NCBI RefSeq assembly: GCF_021462225.1
Contig: NC_061797.1
Location: 40,202,147-40,266,146 of the forward strand
Reading direction: 5' to 3'
Origin: Girardinichthys multiradiatus
Taxonomy: Eukaryota > Chordata > Actinopteri > Cyprinodontiformes > Goodeidae
DNA: 64,000 bases
Shown piece by piece: positions 50,225-61,640 of this stretch. Below the pieces are notes generated by a model. The model had not been told where the DNA came from. It saw only the letters and a program-made list of their open reading frames with translations, and made no database searches. The position numbers and the translations under genes are program-made. Numbering within the stretch: position 1 is the stretch's first letter; each line of letters opens with the position of its first letter.

Positions 50225-51833
50225 CAGGTCCTTCTCAAAATATTTGCATATTGTGATAAAGTTCATTATTTTCCATAATGTCATGATGAAAATTTAACAT
50301 TCATATATTTTAGATTCATTGCACACTAACTGAAATATTTCAGGTCTTTTATTGTCTTAATACGGATGATTTTGGCATACAGCTCATGAAAACCCAAAAT
50401 TCCTATCTCACAAAATTAGCATATCATTAAAAGGGTCTCTAAACAAGCTATGAACCTAATCATCTGAATCAACGAGTTAACTCTAAACACCTGCAAAAGA
50501 TTCCTGAGGCCTTTAAAACTCCCAGCCTGGTTCATCACTCAAAACCCCAATCATGGGTAAGACTGCCAACCTGACTGCTGTCCAGAAGACCACTATTGAC
50601 ACCTCAGGCAAGATGGTAAGACACAGAAAGAAATTTCTGAACGAATAGGCTGTTCCCAGAGTGCTGTACCAAGGCACCTCAGTGGGAAGTCTGTGGGAAG
50701 GAAAAAGTGTGGCAGAAAACGCTGCACAACGAGAAGAGGTGACCGGACACTGAGGAAGATTGTGGAGAAGGGCCGATTCCAGACCTTGGGGGACCTGCGG
50801 AAGCAGTGGACTGAGTCTGGAGTAGAAACATCCAGAGCCACCGTGCACAGGCGTGTGCAGGAAATGGGCTACAGGTGCCGCATTCCCCAGGTCAAGCCAC
50901 TTTTGAACCAGAAACAGCGGCAGAAGCGCCTGACCTGGGCTACAGAGAAGCAGCAATGGACTGTTGCTCAGTGGTCCAAAGTACTTTTTTCGGATGAAAG
51001 CAAATTCTGCATGTCATTCGGAAATCAAGGTGCCAGAGTCTGGAGGAAGACTGGGGAGAAGGAAATGCCAAAATGCCAGAAGTCCAGTGTCAAGTACCCA
51101 CAGTCAGTGATGGTCTAGGGTGCCGTGTCAGCTGCTGGTGTTGGTCCACTGTGTTTTATCAACGGCAGGGTCAATGCAGCTAGCTATCAGGAGATTTTGG
51201 AGCAGTTCATGCTTCCATCTGCTGAAAAGCTTTATGGAGATGAAGATTTCATTTTTCAGCACGACCTGGCACCTGCTCACAGTGCCAAAACCACTGGTAA
51301 ATGGTTTACTGACCATGGTATCACTGTGCTCAATTCGCCTGCCAACTCTCCTGACCTGAACCCCATAGAGAATCTGTGGGATATTGTGAAGAGAACGTTG
51401 AGAGACTCAAGACCCAACACTCTTGATGAGCTAAAGGCCGCTATCGAAGCATCCTGGGCCTCCATAAGACCTCAGCAGTGCCACAGGCTGATTGCCTCCA
51501 TGCCACGCCGCATTGAAACAGTCATTTCTGCCAAAGGATTCCCGACCAAGTATTGAGTGCATAACTGTACATGATTATTTGAAGGTTGATGTTTTTTGTA
51601 TTAAAAACACTTTTCTTTTATTGGTCGGATGAAATATGCTAATTTTGTGAGATAGGAATTTTGGGTTTTCATGAGCTGTATGCCAAAATCATCCGTATTA
51701 AGACAATAAAAGACCTGAAATATTTCAGATAGTGTGCAATGAATCTAAAATATATGAATGTTAAAGTTTCATCATGACATTATGGAAAATAATGAACTTT
51801 ATCACAATATGCTAATATTTTGAGAAGGACCTG
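50225..51833 (+). mobile_element. DD34E Tc1-like transposon, copy B (plus orientation)
   Basis: This 1,609 bp element is flanked by TA (50223-50224 and 51834-51835). Its 200-bp terminal inverted repeats lie at 50225-50424 and 51634-51833 and match those of copy A almost base for base. It sits between an older Tc1 remnant on its left and an L2-like LINE on its right. Copies A and B face opposite ways about 5.2 kb apart within the same intron. Confidence 0.92.
50553..51556 (+). pseudogene. DD34E Tc1 transposase, copy B, broken
   Basis: The start ATG at 50553 opens MGKTANLTAVQKTTIDT. A one-base loss near 50610 (gacacctcagg, where copy A's reading implies gacaccctcaag) then shifts the frame. From about 50693 (MGRKKCGRKRC) the correct frame is open to TAG at 51116-51118, which replaces the Trp in SVMVWG. 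It continues open from 51119 to the natural stop at 51556 (AKGFPTKY). The catalytic motifs SDESKF, FQHDLAPAHS and SPDLNPIENLWD are present. The frameshift and the nonsense codon differ from the lesions in copy A. Confidence 0.88.
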
Positions 51834-51839
51834 TACAAT

Positions 51840-52745
51840 ACCACTTTACCATTTTATTTCTAAAGCACTTAAAAACAACATAACAGCTGGGCAAAGGGCT
51901 GTACAATAAACAAAATAATAAAAGCATAGATCACTGTCTCAAGGTGGTGTCTAGAAAGAAGGGGCTTGATTTGTGACATGCGCCTTAACTGAAAGAAAGA
52001 GGACTTAACCAGAGCAAAGACATGCCAGTCAAAATTTAGACTGTGTTCCATTTCTACCCCTAAATTCCTGACGTTGGATTTTTTCATATGGCGCCAAATA
52101 GGAAAAGTCAAAGGTGGGGATACCGCTAGGACCATTGGATTTAAAAATCATAACCTCAGTCTTTTTTTCATTAAAATTAAGAAGATTCAGTGCCATCTAT
52201 CCCCTAATGTCATTGAACCAGTCCAAGAGAGGGTGAGTGGAAGTAATATGTTTTAAAGGTAAGTAGACTTGACAGTCATCAGTATCTAAATGAAATGGCA
52301 CGCCATGCTTTTTAAAATTAGAACCACGTGGCAACAATTAAATTGAGAACAGGAGAGAACCAAGAAAAGAGCCCTGAGGTACTCCCCAGTGGAGGACAGC
52401 AGATGGAGAGGTAAAACCGTCTGTCACCAAACTGAGACTCGTAACAGAGTAATCCCTTAAACTATTGCAGAGCTGAACCAGCGATGCCCACCCACTGCTC
52501 CAGTCTGGAGATAAGAATGTCATGGTCCACAGTGTCGAAAGCAGCTGTTAAATCTAAAAGCAGAAGTGAAACACAGTTCCTAGAATCCAACGTTAAAAAT
52601 ATGTCATTAAAACCCCTTAAAAGAGCAGAATTAGTGCTGTGGTACGTTTTGAATCCTGACTGTAACACTTCCAAAATTTGAGATCCATCCAGGAAGGCCT
52701 TCAGCTGGGTGTAAACATTTTTTTCCAAATAGTTTTTTTTCCCAT
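51840..52745 (-). mobile_element. L2-like LINE reverse transcriptase remnant
   Basis: Minus-strand blocks, 5' to 3', are LQSGFKTYHSTNSALL, LLLLDLTAAFDTVDHDIL (52540-52600), GVPQGSFLGSLLFSI (52340-52390), HLDTDDCQVYLPLK where the family has YADD (near 52280), and VKSSFFQLRRMSQIKPLLS with HHLETVIYAFI (51920-52010). They follow the order of the reverse transcriptase fingers, palm and thumb. The catalytic YADD reads DTDD and at least one stop interrupts the frame. It is 5' truncated; the 3' end lies next to copy B. Confidence 0.75.
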
Positions 52746-52789
52746 AATGGTTGAATCTGTCAACAGTTTCTCCCGTGTGGGCTGTGGAT

Positions 52790-53045
52790 CATTGCATTTG
52801 CCCATTAGGTGACTTCCAAAAGTATTTAAAAGCAGTTCTATTTTAAGGTATCAGAATAAAGGAGGCTGAACAGAAATGCAAGCCACACTTTTCACAATTT
52901 TATTAACAAACATTTGGAATATTTGTATCCTTAATTGTATCCAGTTCTGCTGTGTGTCGGGCTATCATATAAAAGCCCAATAAAGTTTGTGCTTGTAATG
53001 TGACACAGGGCAACAAAGTTAAAGCGTTGTGAATACCTTTGCCTT
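52790..53045. mobile_element. Tc1-like terminal fragment
   Basis: Words ttaggtgacttccaaaagta, gccacacttttcacaatttt and tgtcgggctatcatataaaa are the right-terminal part of the family at 10505 and 22060. No coding sequence remains. Confidence 0.5.
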
Positions 53046-53367
53046 CTAAATGTTTTTCTCACTGCTTTTATGTTTTGGCTTAGGTTTTGCTTAACAATGA
53101 TTTAAAGGACTATGTGACTTGTTCCAGTTTATCTTAACACTGTAATTCGCAGATGACATTTTTATGTCCTTACATACTACACTGAAAGAAGGTGCACTTA
53201 TTTTTTGCCATGAGTAAATTTATAATTATAACAATATTTAGTATGTGTGAGTGTGTTTGTGTTGAAGATCATATTTTTTGTAAATATTTAAAAGTTTGTG
53301 TGCCTTTGGTCTAAAAATATGGAAAACTCTCTTTAACTCATAGCTCCTTTGTTTTTTTTTTGTGTAG

Positions 53368-53487
53368 GTGGAGTTCGAATGGCTGAGACAATATTGGTTT
53401 CAGGGTCAGCGTTACGCCCGCTTCTGCAGCTGGTGGACTGGACCGATGGAGCAGCTGGAGAAGGACTGGAAACTCATGGAGACCATG
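53368..53487 (+). CDS. fto: fto exon 7: C-terminal domain helices
   Basis: This exon has 120 nt and 40 codons, in phase 0 at both ends. It encodes [19 protein letters not shown], then [21 protein letters not shown]. It aligns without gaps to human residues 374-413 ([23 protein letters not shown]...). The acceptor follows a ten-T tract (ttttgtgtag) and the donor is atg|gtagga. It belongs to the C-terminal helical bundle. The remaining coding exons (human residues 414-505, exons 8 and 9) are not visible anywhere in the following 10.5 kb. Confidence 0.94.
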
Positions 53488-53868
53488 GTAGGACAGCTTC
53501 AAGACACACAGCTCATCATGTCACAGCCTAGGAAAATGATATAACTGAAAAGCTTTGAACACTAATCTTAAACACCTTCCAGTTTATTGAATTTCAAAAT
53601 GAGTACAACTAAAACTATTAAACACAATATAATTAAATGTGTTTAGAAAAAAATGTATTGATTAAGTTTAGATGAGATCAGATCCAGCAGGATTGTATTT
53701 TTTAGATGTAGTTCTAATCATAAGGGTCCATTCGCTGTACAGAGTGCATGGATTTAATTAAGGAATTCATAATAGGCCATTTTAAAATTGGTAAAATATG
53801 CCATATTGTGGATAAAAACTTGTACTCAATAGCAATAACCAGTATTTTGTTTTATTAGACTACATTCA

Positions 53869-54160
53869 GTTCAACCCAAAATTATTCATTCCCCTGGCAG
53901 ATTGAAATTTAAAATTCTTCTCATTTAACCAAGAAGTTTGTTTATGATAAAAAAGAGGCATTTTTGAAAGATAATAGAATCCAGAAGTATTTTTTATCAT
54001 GTAATATTTTCATTTTACTTAAAAATGGCATTTGAAAATCCTTATAGGCTTTATAGCAATCAAACCCATCTTATAATTGCTGACCAGCTTTTGGGACGTT
54101 TCCACTGGTGTTCTGACGATTTTAGTTTTGCAAATGAAAAAAAAAAGCACACAGCTATTA
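53869..54160. mobile_element. Tc1-like terminal fragment
   Basis: The start cagttcaacccaaaattatt followed by cattcccctggcag matches the end of the element at 6928. Only about 290 bp are left. It sits about 380 bp behind fto exon 7. Confidence 0.5.
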
Positions 54161-54343
54161 TTATAAAAACTATTTAAAACAGCAGTAATGTCAGACTTAC
54201 TGTTAAGTCAGCATATAGTCATTATGCTGCAAGTTTAGCATACACAGACAGAGCCTTGGTTGTGTATAGCACATAAATATACAATGGCTCCCTTATGTTT
54301 TGATTTTACAGGAGTTTATTTACAATCACATAACTTCAAACAT

Positions 54344-54354
54344 ACATATATATA

Positions 54355-54396
<42 letters not shown>

Positions 54397-54436
54397 GCTT
54401 CCAGTGTTTCGATATGGAATACATAAAGAGACATAT

Positions 54437-54504
<68 letters not shown>

Positions 54505-54560
54505 GTCTGTTTATGTATTCCATATCGAAACAATGGAAGCATATGTATATATATATATAT

Positions 54561-54613
<53 letters not shown>

Positions 54614-54646
54614 TGTTTATGTATTCCATATCGAAACACTGGAAGC
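54344..54646. repeat. (TA)n array with an inverted ~40-bp unit
   Basis: Long runs of alternating TA are punctuated by three copies of a non-simple unit containing gtattccatatcgaaacact. One is in reverse orientation (about 54397-54440) and two are in forward orientation (about 54501-54540 and 54609-54646). The opposed copies form an imperfect palindrome with AT-only spacers. Apparent ORFs of up to 177 codons here are translations of TATA repeats and should not be called genes. Confidence 0.9.
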
Positions 54647-54659
54647 AGCAGGGGGCACT
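54645..54659 (+). promoter_or_regulatory. candidate CTCF site in intron 7
   Basis: The 15-mer GCAGCAGGGGGCACT agrees with the CTCF core (CCASYAGRGGGCRSY) at nearly every position. It lies at the junction between the TA palindromic array and a CpG-richer patch. This is a motif match only; occupancy is unproven. Confidence 0.4.
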
Positions 54660-56811
54660 CTTGCATCACTGTAGCAGCTGCTCCGTCAGCGAAGAGTTGT
54701 GCTCCTCTTTCCCTCCCTGCAGTCAGTCTCTCACCCGCTCCTACTGTCTCTGGGTGCTCTCGGTCTCTGTCAGTGTCGAGCGCTGAGCAGTAATCACATC
54801 TAATGCTCAGGCGGGGATAAAGACGGGCTGAAGGGGAGAACGGTGCCTCTGCCGTTGCTGCTGCTCGGCTCTAGCTGCGGCCCGTCTCTCTCAGGCAGCC
54901 AAAGAGCCTGACAGAGGGAAGGTGTAGGGGCTTAAAGGCTGCAGCTCTGGGTCCAGATGAAGTGTGTGATTCGGACCTGTATTCCCAAAAGGGCATCGCT
55001 AAAGTGTAAAGTTCATGTACGGGTATTTCTCTTGGGTTTGTTATGTTTCTCTATGTATCTGTATCAGATTTTCTGTTATTCAGTGCATACTTTATGATAC
55101 TGCAAATAAAATTTAAAATTCTTTTAATTTAAAAAATAATACACTTGATAATGAAATTTCTCTAGTATTTTCCCTTTTTCATACCTGAAGTTACACTGTC
55201 GTATGTTTATTAGGAAAAAAAATACTTTTTGTTTTTCAAATATAAGTTTATGCCTAAAGATTTTATTTTGTTGCAATGACAAAAACTCAAAAGGAAGCAT
55301 CTTTTCTAGAGAAGGAAATGGATACTAAATAAACACATCAAAAGAAAAAAAAAAAAACACTGACATGTGCACAAAGGTAACAGTTCTCTATTGTGATGAA
55401 AGATAATATTATTGCTTTTGCTAGCAGTATTTACATGCATATATTGACCTCAGATATGCTGATCAAACTGCACTTCATAAATATGGCTTATAGATTTCTC
55501 TTTTGGAGTTTATGATGGCTGAGGCTTTTCTGCTGTTGGATTAAAACACATTTCCCTAAATTACTTTGAGTTATTTATATAATGGCGGTCTCTCCTGCAG
55601 TTCCCTATATTGGCATATATTTTACATTTTGAAGCCGGCAATTGACAGCGCCGTCTAATTTGGTGAAATATGAGTGACCTAGTGTGAGCAGATGCTGTTT
55701 ACCATTTATTTATTTACATATTTTGGTTGCCTGCAGAGTAGATTTTAATGCGGCACTATTTATTTTTTTTTGTCAAATCTGATACCGGCTTGGGTATTTT
55801 AAAATAACAAATACGTGTGTATTTAAATAGGCTTTATAAAATTACACTGTATTGTTTTATACACTCTGCTGTAGCAATAAAAGGCCCTATTGTTTCATCT
55901 TGCTAAAATAGTAATACAAACCGCCAGGCTTCCTCGCTTTATTGTCATATTTAGCAGCAGCGTTGCGAGATGCGCTGGGCTGCGTATGCGTTTGTTAGTG
56001 TGTATGAAGAATATTGCAATATGGAGAGACTGGCTCCTGTATGTGGATACTGTCTCTCCCTGGGGCTCCCTCTCTGCTCCTCAGCCTGTTGTCATGCAAA
56101 TGCTCATCCTTCTATTTGAATGACATTCTGATAAAATACATAAATAAATGTATAAAGAAGCAAAACAAAACGACTCCATCGGCTTGCTCACCACTTTTTT
56201 TTAGGACTTCTGAATAATTTTCAAGCGTACTTCATGTGAGAGCGCAGCAAAGCGATAATGTGTAAAGGTAAAGGTTGTTTCGGGCAGGTGAAAGAAGGGC
56301 AGTAGCTGAAAAGGGTTTTACGTTCCCCTGTGTTCCAGAGCCCGGGAATTCGTTTAGACCCGTCTGGCTCCAAGCCTCGCAGTCCCCCAGGACTTTGCTA
56401 TCATTGCAATTGGACAATAGTGACATTTTCTTAAACTAGCAACAATGAATGGCTTCTTTGTGAGTCACAATAGGCAGAAGATCTTGGCTTTATGCAGAAT
56501 ATTTTAAATACCGGTGTGGTATTTTTTTTAATCTTTTCTCTACACTGTGGGCAGAGAAACAACGGCAAGCGCATGAGCACATTTCTCGTTTTTGTTTTTT
56601 TTCTGTTGTCCTTTTTGTGTGTGTTCGTGTTTGTGTGTGTTTGCACAAGCTATTGATGTTAATGTATGCACTCGGCATGACTTTAATTGATTTAGTAGCT
56701 CTGCTTGCACAGTACAGCTTTTTCCCTAATTTGTCACTTTCCTGACTTCTGTGACTGCTCATCTCACAACTTCAAAAGCCAGCACTTGCAAAGAGATTTC
56801 AATGCACTCCG

Positions 56812-56849
56812 TCTCCTTCTTCTTCTTCTCCTTCTTCTTCTTCTTCTTC
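56812..56849. repeat. (CTT)n microsatellite
   Basis: A run of CTT triplets with one CTC interruption lies within a pyrimidine-rich stretch that continues to about 56935. Confidence 0.9.
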
Positions 56850-57900
56850 ATCTCTTCTCTCATTCTTTATTTCTCTTGTTCTCTCTCTTTCCCTTCCTCC
56901 ATTTCACCATATCTCTGCCTATCCTCCATACCCCTTTCATTTGACAGGAGAACGAGTCTTGTAGATGGAAATCTTTTCAACACATATCAAGAAAATTAAT
57001 CCACTTTCATTATAAACGGGATCCACACTGTTGAATACATTTGTATACTTCAAGGCATACAAAACAGGAAGTGGTATCGGGGCCACGTCTCCCTCCGCTC
57101 CGTTCACCCGACCTGTCAGTCCCTATTTTCTGATGGCTTGGTCACAAACACATGCATAAGCTATATATTCACAAACTCCCTCAGATTTATAAAGAGCCTA
57201 GCTTTTGCATGCATGTGCATTAGTGTGTTTGTGCTGGGATAACTCATGCTGACCCCCACTGCCAAACTCCTCACTGTAATAACAGTCCTCGGAAACAATC
57301 CAGGTTGCTGAGGTGAGTAGCGTCTGCAATCATACGTAGCCTGGTCCGGCCGCCATCACGAGCTGATTAGGTTATTGAGCAAACGTGCAGAGGAGGGGCA
57401 GAAAGGGATGGAGAGTCTGTAGAGTCAGAGGAGGAGGTAGACAGAAGTGAGAGAACGTTTGTGTGTGTTGGGGGGGGGGTCAATGTAAATGTTATTGCTG
57501 TGTGAGCTCATTTGATCAAAGTCCTGGAAAGGTTAAGCGAATCCAATCTGGTTTTGTATGGCAGAGTGGAGACACAGGCGCTGGGGAAGAAACCCCCAGG
57601 ACGGAGAATGGATTATCATATTGGCGCTGGAGTAGCAGGGGCCTCCGACGGACAGTTTACTCGGCCCATAATGCGTTTAGACAGCAATTGGCCTTAATAA
57701 CCTTTATTGACTTCAGCGGGTCAGTGCCAAGAATCTAATTATCAAAGTGTATCAATTTCGTTGGAGTTTAGAGTTGCACCGCTCAAAATAATTATTTTAA
57801 GGTCGGATCGGGGCAATTAATCCCCTCTCTCCTTATTTGATGGCTTTGTAAAACATTATCAATGTTATGGTTTCCCGTTGTGCTAAATAATTTTGCTAAA

Positions 57901-57905
<5 letters not shown>

Positions 57906-57938
<33 letters not shown>
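57906..57938. repeat. (TG)n microsatellite
   Basis: There are about 16 uninterrupted TG units. Confidence 0.95.
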
Positions 57939-57941
<3 letters not shown>

Positions 57942-59172
57942 GAATTTTCTACAGAGCTTGCCAGTCCAGGTGAGGAGGAAAACTGCCTTTTTTTTGTTTT
58001 TTTGTTTTTTTTTCACATCTGCATGACACTGCAAATGTTTCCCAGCACTCATTTTCTCTTTTACTTGCACAGAGTTTTATACCCACTTTAAAAGCACACA
58101 TGTAACCAAGATTAATTATAAGTGTGAACTAAGCAATAAACAGTTTAAGGACTGTTTTTATTGCTCATTATGAAGCCATTTATTATCTCAAACATTAAAT
58201 CACACTGTGTGTATGCACCGTATTGTTTTGTGTTTAAAGCTCCGTGCTGAGTAAATAGACTTATACATTTATTGTATTCCTCTTCTTTGCGGTTCTTGTG
58301 CACTGAAGGTGTGTGTGAATCAGTGTGCGGGTGTTGATTTATTTGTAACCATCAGTGTCTGTTTGTGTGTCCACAATGCGAGTGCAGGAAGTAAATTGTG
58401 CCGCTGCACAGCAGTCTATCCTTCCCAGACAGCCAGTAAGTGCTCTTACCTGGATAGTAGTAGCTGTTTTTCCCCTCATCCCAAAACATAGACTAGAGGC
58501 CCTAATCCACACGTTCATTACTGCGTGGCCTTGTTTATCCACAGCTCTTTATTAGCTTGCTTGCTTTGCCCTATTTAGACCGAGCTATGTGAGAAAGAAA
58601 TTACTCTGAGATTATTGTTATTATTCATTTAAAGAGGAAATATATGGCTGATAATACATTTTACATCACACAGCGGCTCATGTTTTGAACCATGAAAAAA
58701 GAAAATGAAAAGAAGCAGGAAGAGACACGGAGAGGCAGAGCAAGAAAAGGGGAGAGAAGAGGGGAGAAAATGTAGCAGCGCGAAGGTATTTGCAATTCTC
58801 TTTGAAGTCCCTATTCAACAGGGTAAGCTGAATTTTTCGGCAGTGCCTGATAGTGTTTCTTCGTAAACGCTTAAACCCCTTTAGAGAATTTCCATGGGCA
58901 GATATACGCAGTGGCTTGAAGGGAGCGTTTATGTTACCTGGAGCCAATGCAGCCCGCAGCTTTGTACCTAAAGATGTACACTAGTGTTGAATGGAATCCC
59001 GCAGAGGTTTGTCTACGACAGAATCTCACTGCAACATCGCTGTAAGCTGGAGCGGGGAGGGGAAAAAGAGGAAAAAAGAAAGCCCTGAACAGCTTTAACC
59101 TTGTCACAGTATCATGGCTAGGCTCGCAAGAAAGGATAAAAACACTTATGTCCATTTTGAGAAGTTTTAAAC

Positions 59173-59650
59173 AGGCATGGCCGGTATGAGAGTCTCACGG
59201 TGTGAAAAAGAATACCACGGTCTCATAGTGTCATGATATTTACACAAAACACAAACAAAAATGATCATCATTATATGAGAGCGGTGTTTAAAGCAGAAAA
59301 GCAACAAATATTCCTGCCGCTGCTGCTAAAATAGCATGACATATACATTTGCATATTCATATCTGCATCATTTTTTTTATTATTATTTTCATTCATAGAC
59401 ACATAAGCAAAGATATAAAATAAAAACCACAACATTTAGTATCAGTGTAGTTTTATAGTATGGGATCAATTTTATTCATTTTTTCAGTTTACATGGTTTG
59501 TTTTTAATTATACCAGTGTGGTGACAGCCTAAAGTTTGGAAATCAAAAAAATTGAAAGAGACAAGAAAATAGGATGAAATTTGGTAAAACCTTAACGGAT
59601 TTTACAGGACAGTTTTGTACTTCTGCTCTTTGTAAGGTAACACTTGTATA
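59173..59650. mobile_element. hAT-like non-autonomous fragment (second copy)
   Basis: The segment begins gcatggccggtatgagagtc and carries tcatgatatttacacaaaac and cagaaaagcaac. It is the same repeat as at the start of the window and in the same orientation, but it looks less decayed at its left end. There is no transposase coding. Confidence 0.45.
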
Positions 59651-60924
59651 GCAAGCTGAAATTAGCTGGGTAGGTAGCCGGGTTACTCAGGTTACCAACC
59701 TGCAATTGGCTGTATAACACATGTGCCACTTTGCCAAATGTAGTTTTAAAGCTGCATTACCTTTATAAGAGTTACATTATTAGTCATCAAAGTAAAATGA
59801 AGGTTGTTGACACAGGTGCTGTTGTTAGAAGATTTATAGCATTTTATCTAAGTAACATTCTTCTACTAACATCATGTCCTGACGCTCCATGTGGGATAAG
59901 ATTTGCATTTTCCTTTACATAATTAACTCAGACTTGAGCAAACTTGTTACCCTACTGCAGGTGAGGGAAACTTCATCATTATTGACTGCTTGTCTGTACG
60001 TGACAACTGCAGAGGAAGTAATGCCTTTTATTTATTTACTGCCTTTGGATGTCGACTAAGTACTGTCTTCACCTTCTCTTTTTACTGGTATTGTGAGAAG
60101 ATTTATTTAAAGAAGTTTTGTTCTCAGAATTGTAACGTTGACAGTATTTTTTTTCATCCGTCTGTGGGCTTCGAAGGCAGCTCGTCTTCTTAGAAAACAA
60201 ATGAGCACTTTGCAGAGACTGATCTGCCTTATCCGCTTAGCAGCGCCCTCAATCCCTGCTTTTATTTATTTACTTGCTTTTTTTACTTGCTTATTCATTT
60301 ACTTACCTCTGTATGGATTTGGTTTGATTTCTTCCCCCCTACCCGTAGCCACCCACCCTTCCCCTCGTCTTACTCTCCTCATCCTTGGCCCCGATCAGCA
60401 AGATAAGCCTTCAGAGGAGGGGAAGATAACATCCATTAAAGTGGTAAAGAGGACTTATGGGGCAGCCCAGATTAATCACTGCTCAGTTTAATCGCATTCA
60501 GTGTGGACGGCAGCGTTGGCTGCAGGGCCCATCTCCTTCCTGTGTCATACCATTAAAAAAAAGAGAGTGAAAGAGAGATGAAGGATGAAGTGTGTTTGTA
60601 AAAACATGCTGTGATAGGGGAGAATGTATAAAAAGATGAAAGAGATATTTCCGAATATCTCACCGCGAAGCCCGCCCCTCTTCTACTTGACGAGAGACGC
60701 TATAATGCTTACCAGCATTTGACATATAATTATGGCTCTGCTTTGATCCAGGTGTAATTGTTTACTCTTCTCACAAGCAATCATGTCACAGAAGTTTAGC
60801 GAAAGACATTGCCGCAGACAAAAGAAAACGTCCTTATTTGTCACTAAAACAAGAAATTAGAAGATATTTCATTTGATGTATAGAATATAAGGCGAGAGCT
60901 TTTCTGTCTTGTTCAGCGATTCTT

Positions 60925-61640
60925 ACAGTGCCTTGAACCTTTCCACATTTTGTTGCATCACAACCAAAAAAGTTCAATTTATGTGACAGGCCAACACAAA
61001 GTAGGGCATAATTGTGATCTTCGTGAAAAGGGTACATGGTTTCCAACATATTTTTACAGGTAAATTTGGGGCGTGGGTGTGTATTCAGTCTCCTTTATAA
61101 CCAAATGCCTTCAGAACTCACCTAATAAAGAATTGTCATTCTCAGTATAAATACAGGTGTTCTGTAAAGGCCTCAGAGGTTTGTTCGAGAACATTACCAA
61201 ACAAACAGCTTCATGATGACCAAGAAACACACCAGAGATAAAGTTGTGGAGAGGTGGTTAAGTAGTGTTGGGTTTCAAAGCTTTTTATCCAGGGCTAGAT
61301 GATAATGATTCAGATACAAGCGTGTTCTTTATGGTAAGATGGCCATGTCAAACCGAAATCCAAATGATGATCTGTGGAAAGACTTCAAAAAAAGATGTTC
61401 ACAGATAATCTCCAGAGCAGAAACTAAACTTTGTACAAAGAATGATTGGCAACATTTTTTTGTCTCTACAAAGCTAAAGACTTGCAACTATAATGGCGGT
61501 AAAAGGTAGTTTTACGCTTCGATCTTTATTAGTAGAGGAAAATGAAAATCATTTTCATTACACTTCGCAGGTAAGCATTACTTTGTTTTGGGTTAGCACA
61601 AAAAATAAAAAAAAATAAAAAAATTAAGTTTTTGGTTGGA
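60925..61640. mobile_element. internally deleted Tc1-like element
   Basis: The left end is cagtgccttgaacctttcca. Blocks gacaggccaacacaaagtag, caggtgttctgtaaaggcct and cagaggtttgttcgagaaca follow in the order of the family at 10505, and aaaccgaaatccaaatgatg keeps a trace of the catalytic region. The right end is worn. Confidence 0.55.

Larger units (their letters stand above)
40481..53367 (+). other. fto: fto intron 6
   Basis: This 12.9 kb intron is largely built from transposons: a Tc1 remnant at 41185-41740, the inverted pair of DD34E Tc1 copies (43399-44989 and 50225-51833), Tc1 fossils at 44992-45932, 47630-48030, 49605-50222 and 52790-53045, a possible DNA-transposon remnant at 48980-49560, and an L2-like LINE fragment at 51840-52745. 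The stretches 41760-43390 and 45940-47620 look unique. The block 46080-46560 is GC-richer and may be regulatory. The stretch 48040-48970 shows nothing I can name. Confidence 0.8.

Noticed and set aside
54260..54793. Overlapping open frames of up to 177 codons on both strands
   Set aside because: They are translations of TA simple repeats, rich only in Tyr, Ile and a few other residues; open in several frames at once.
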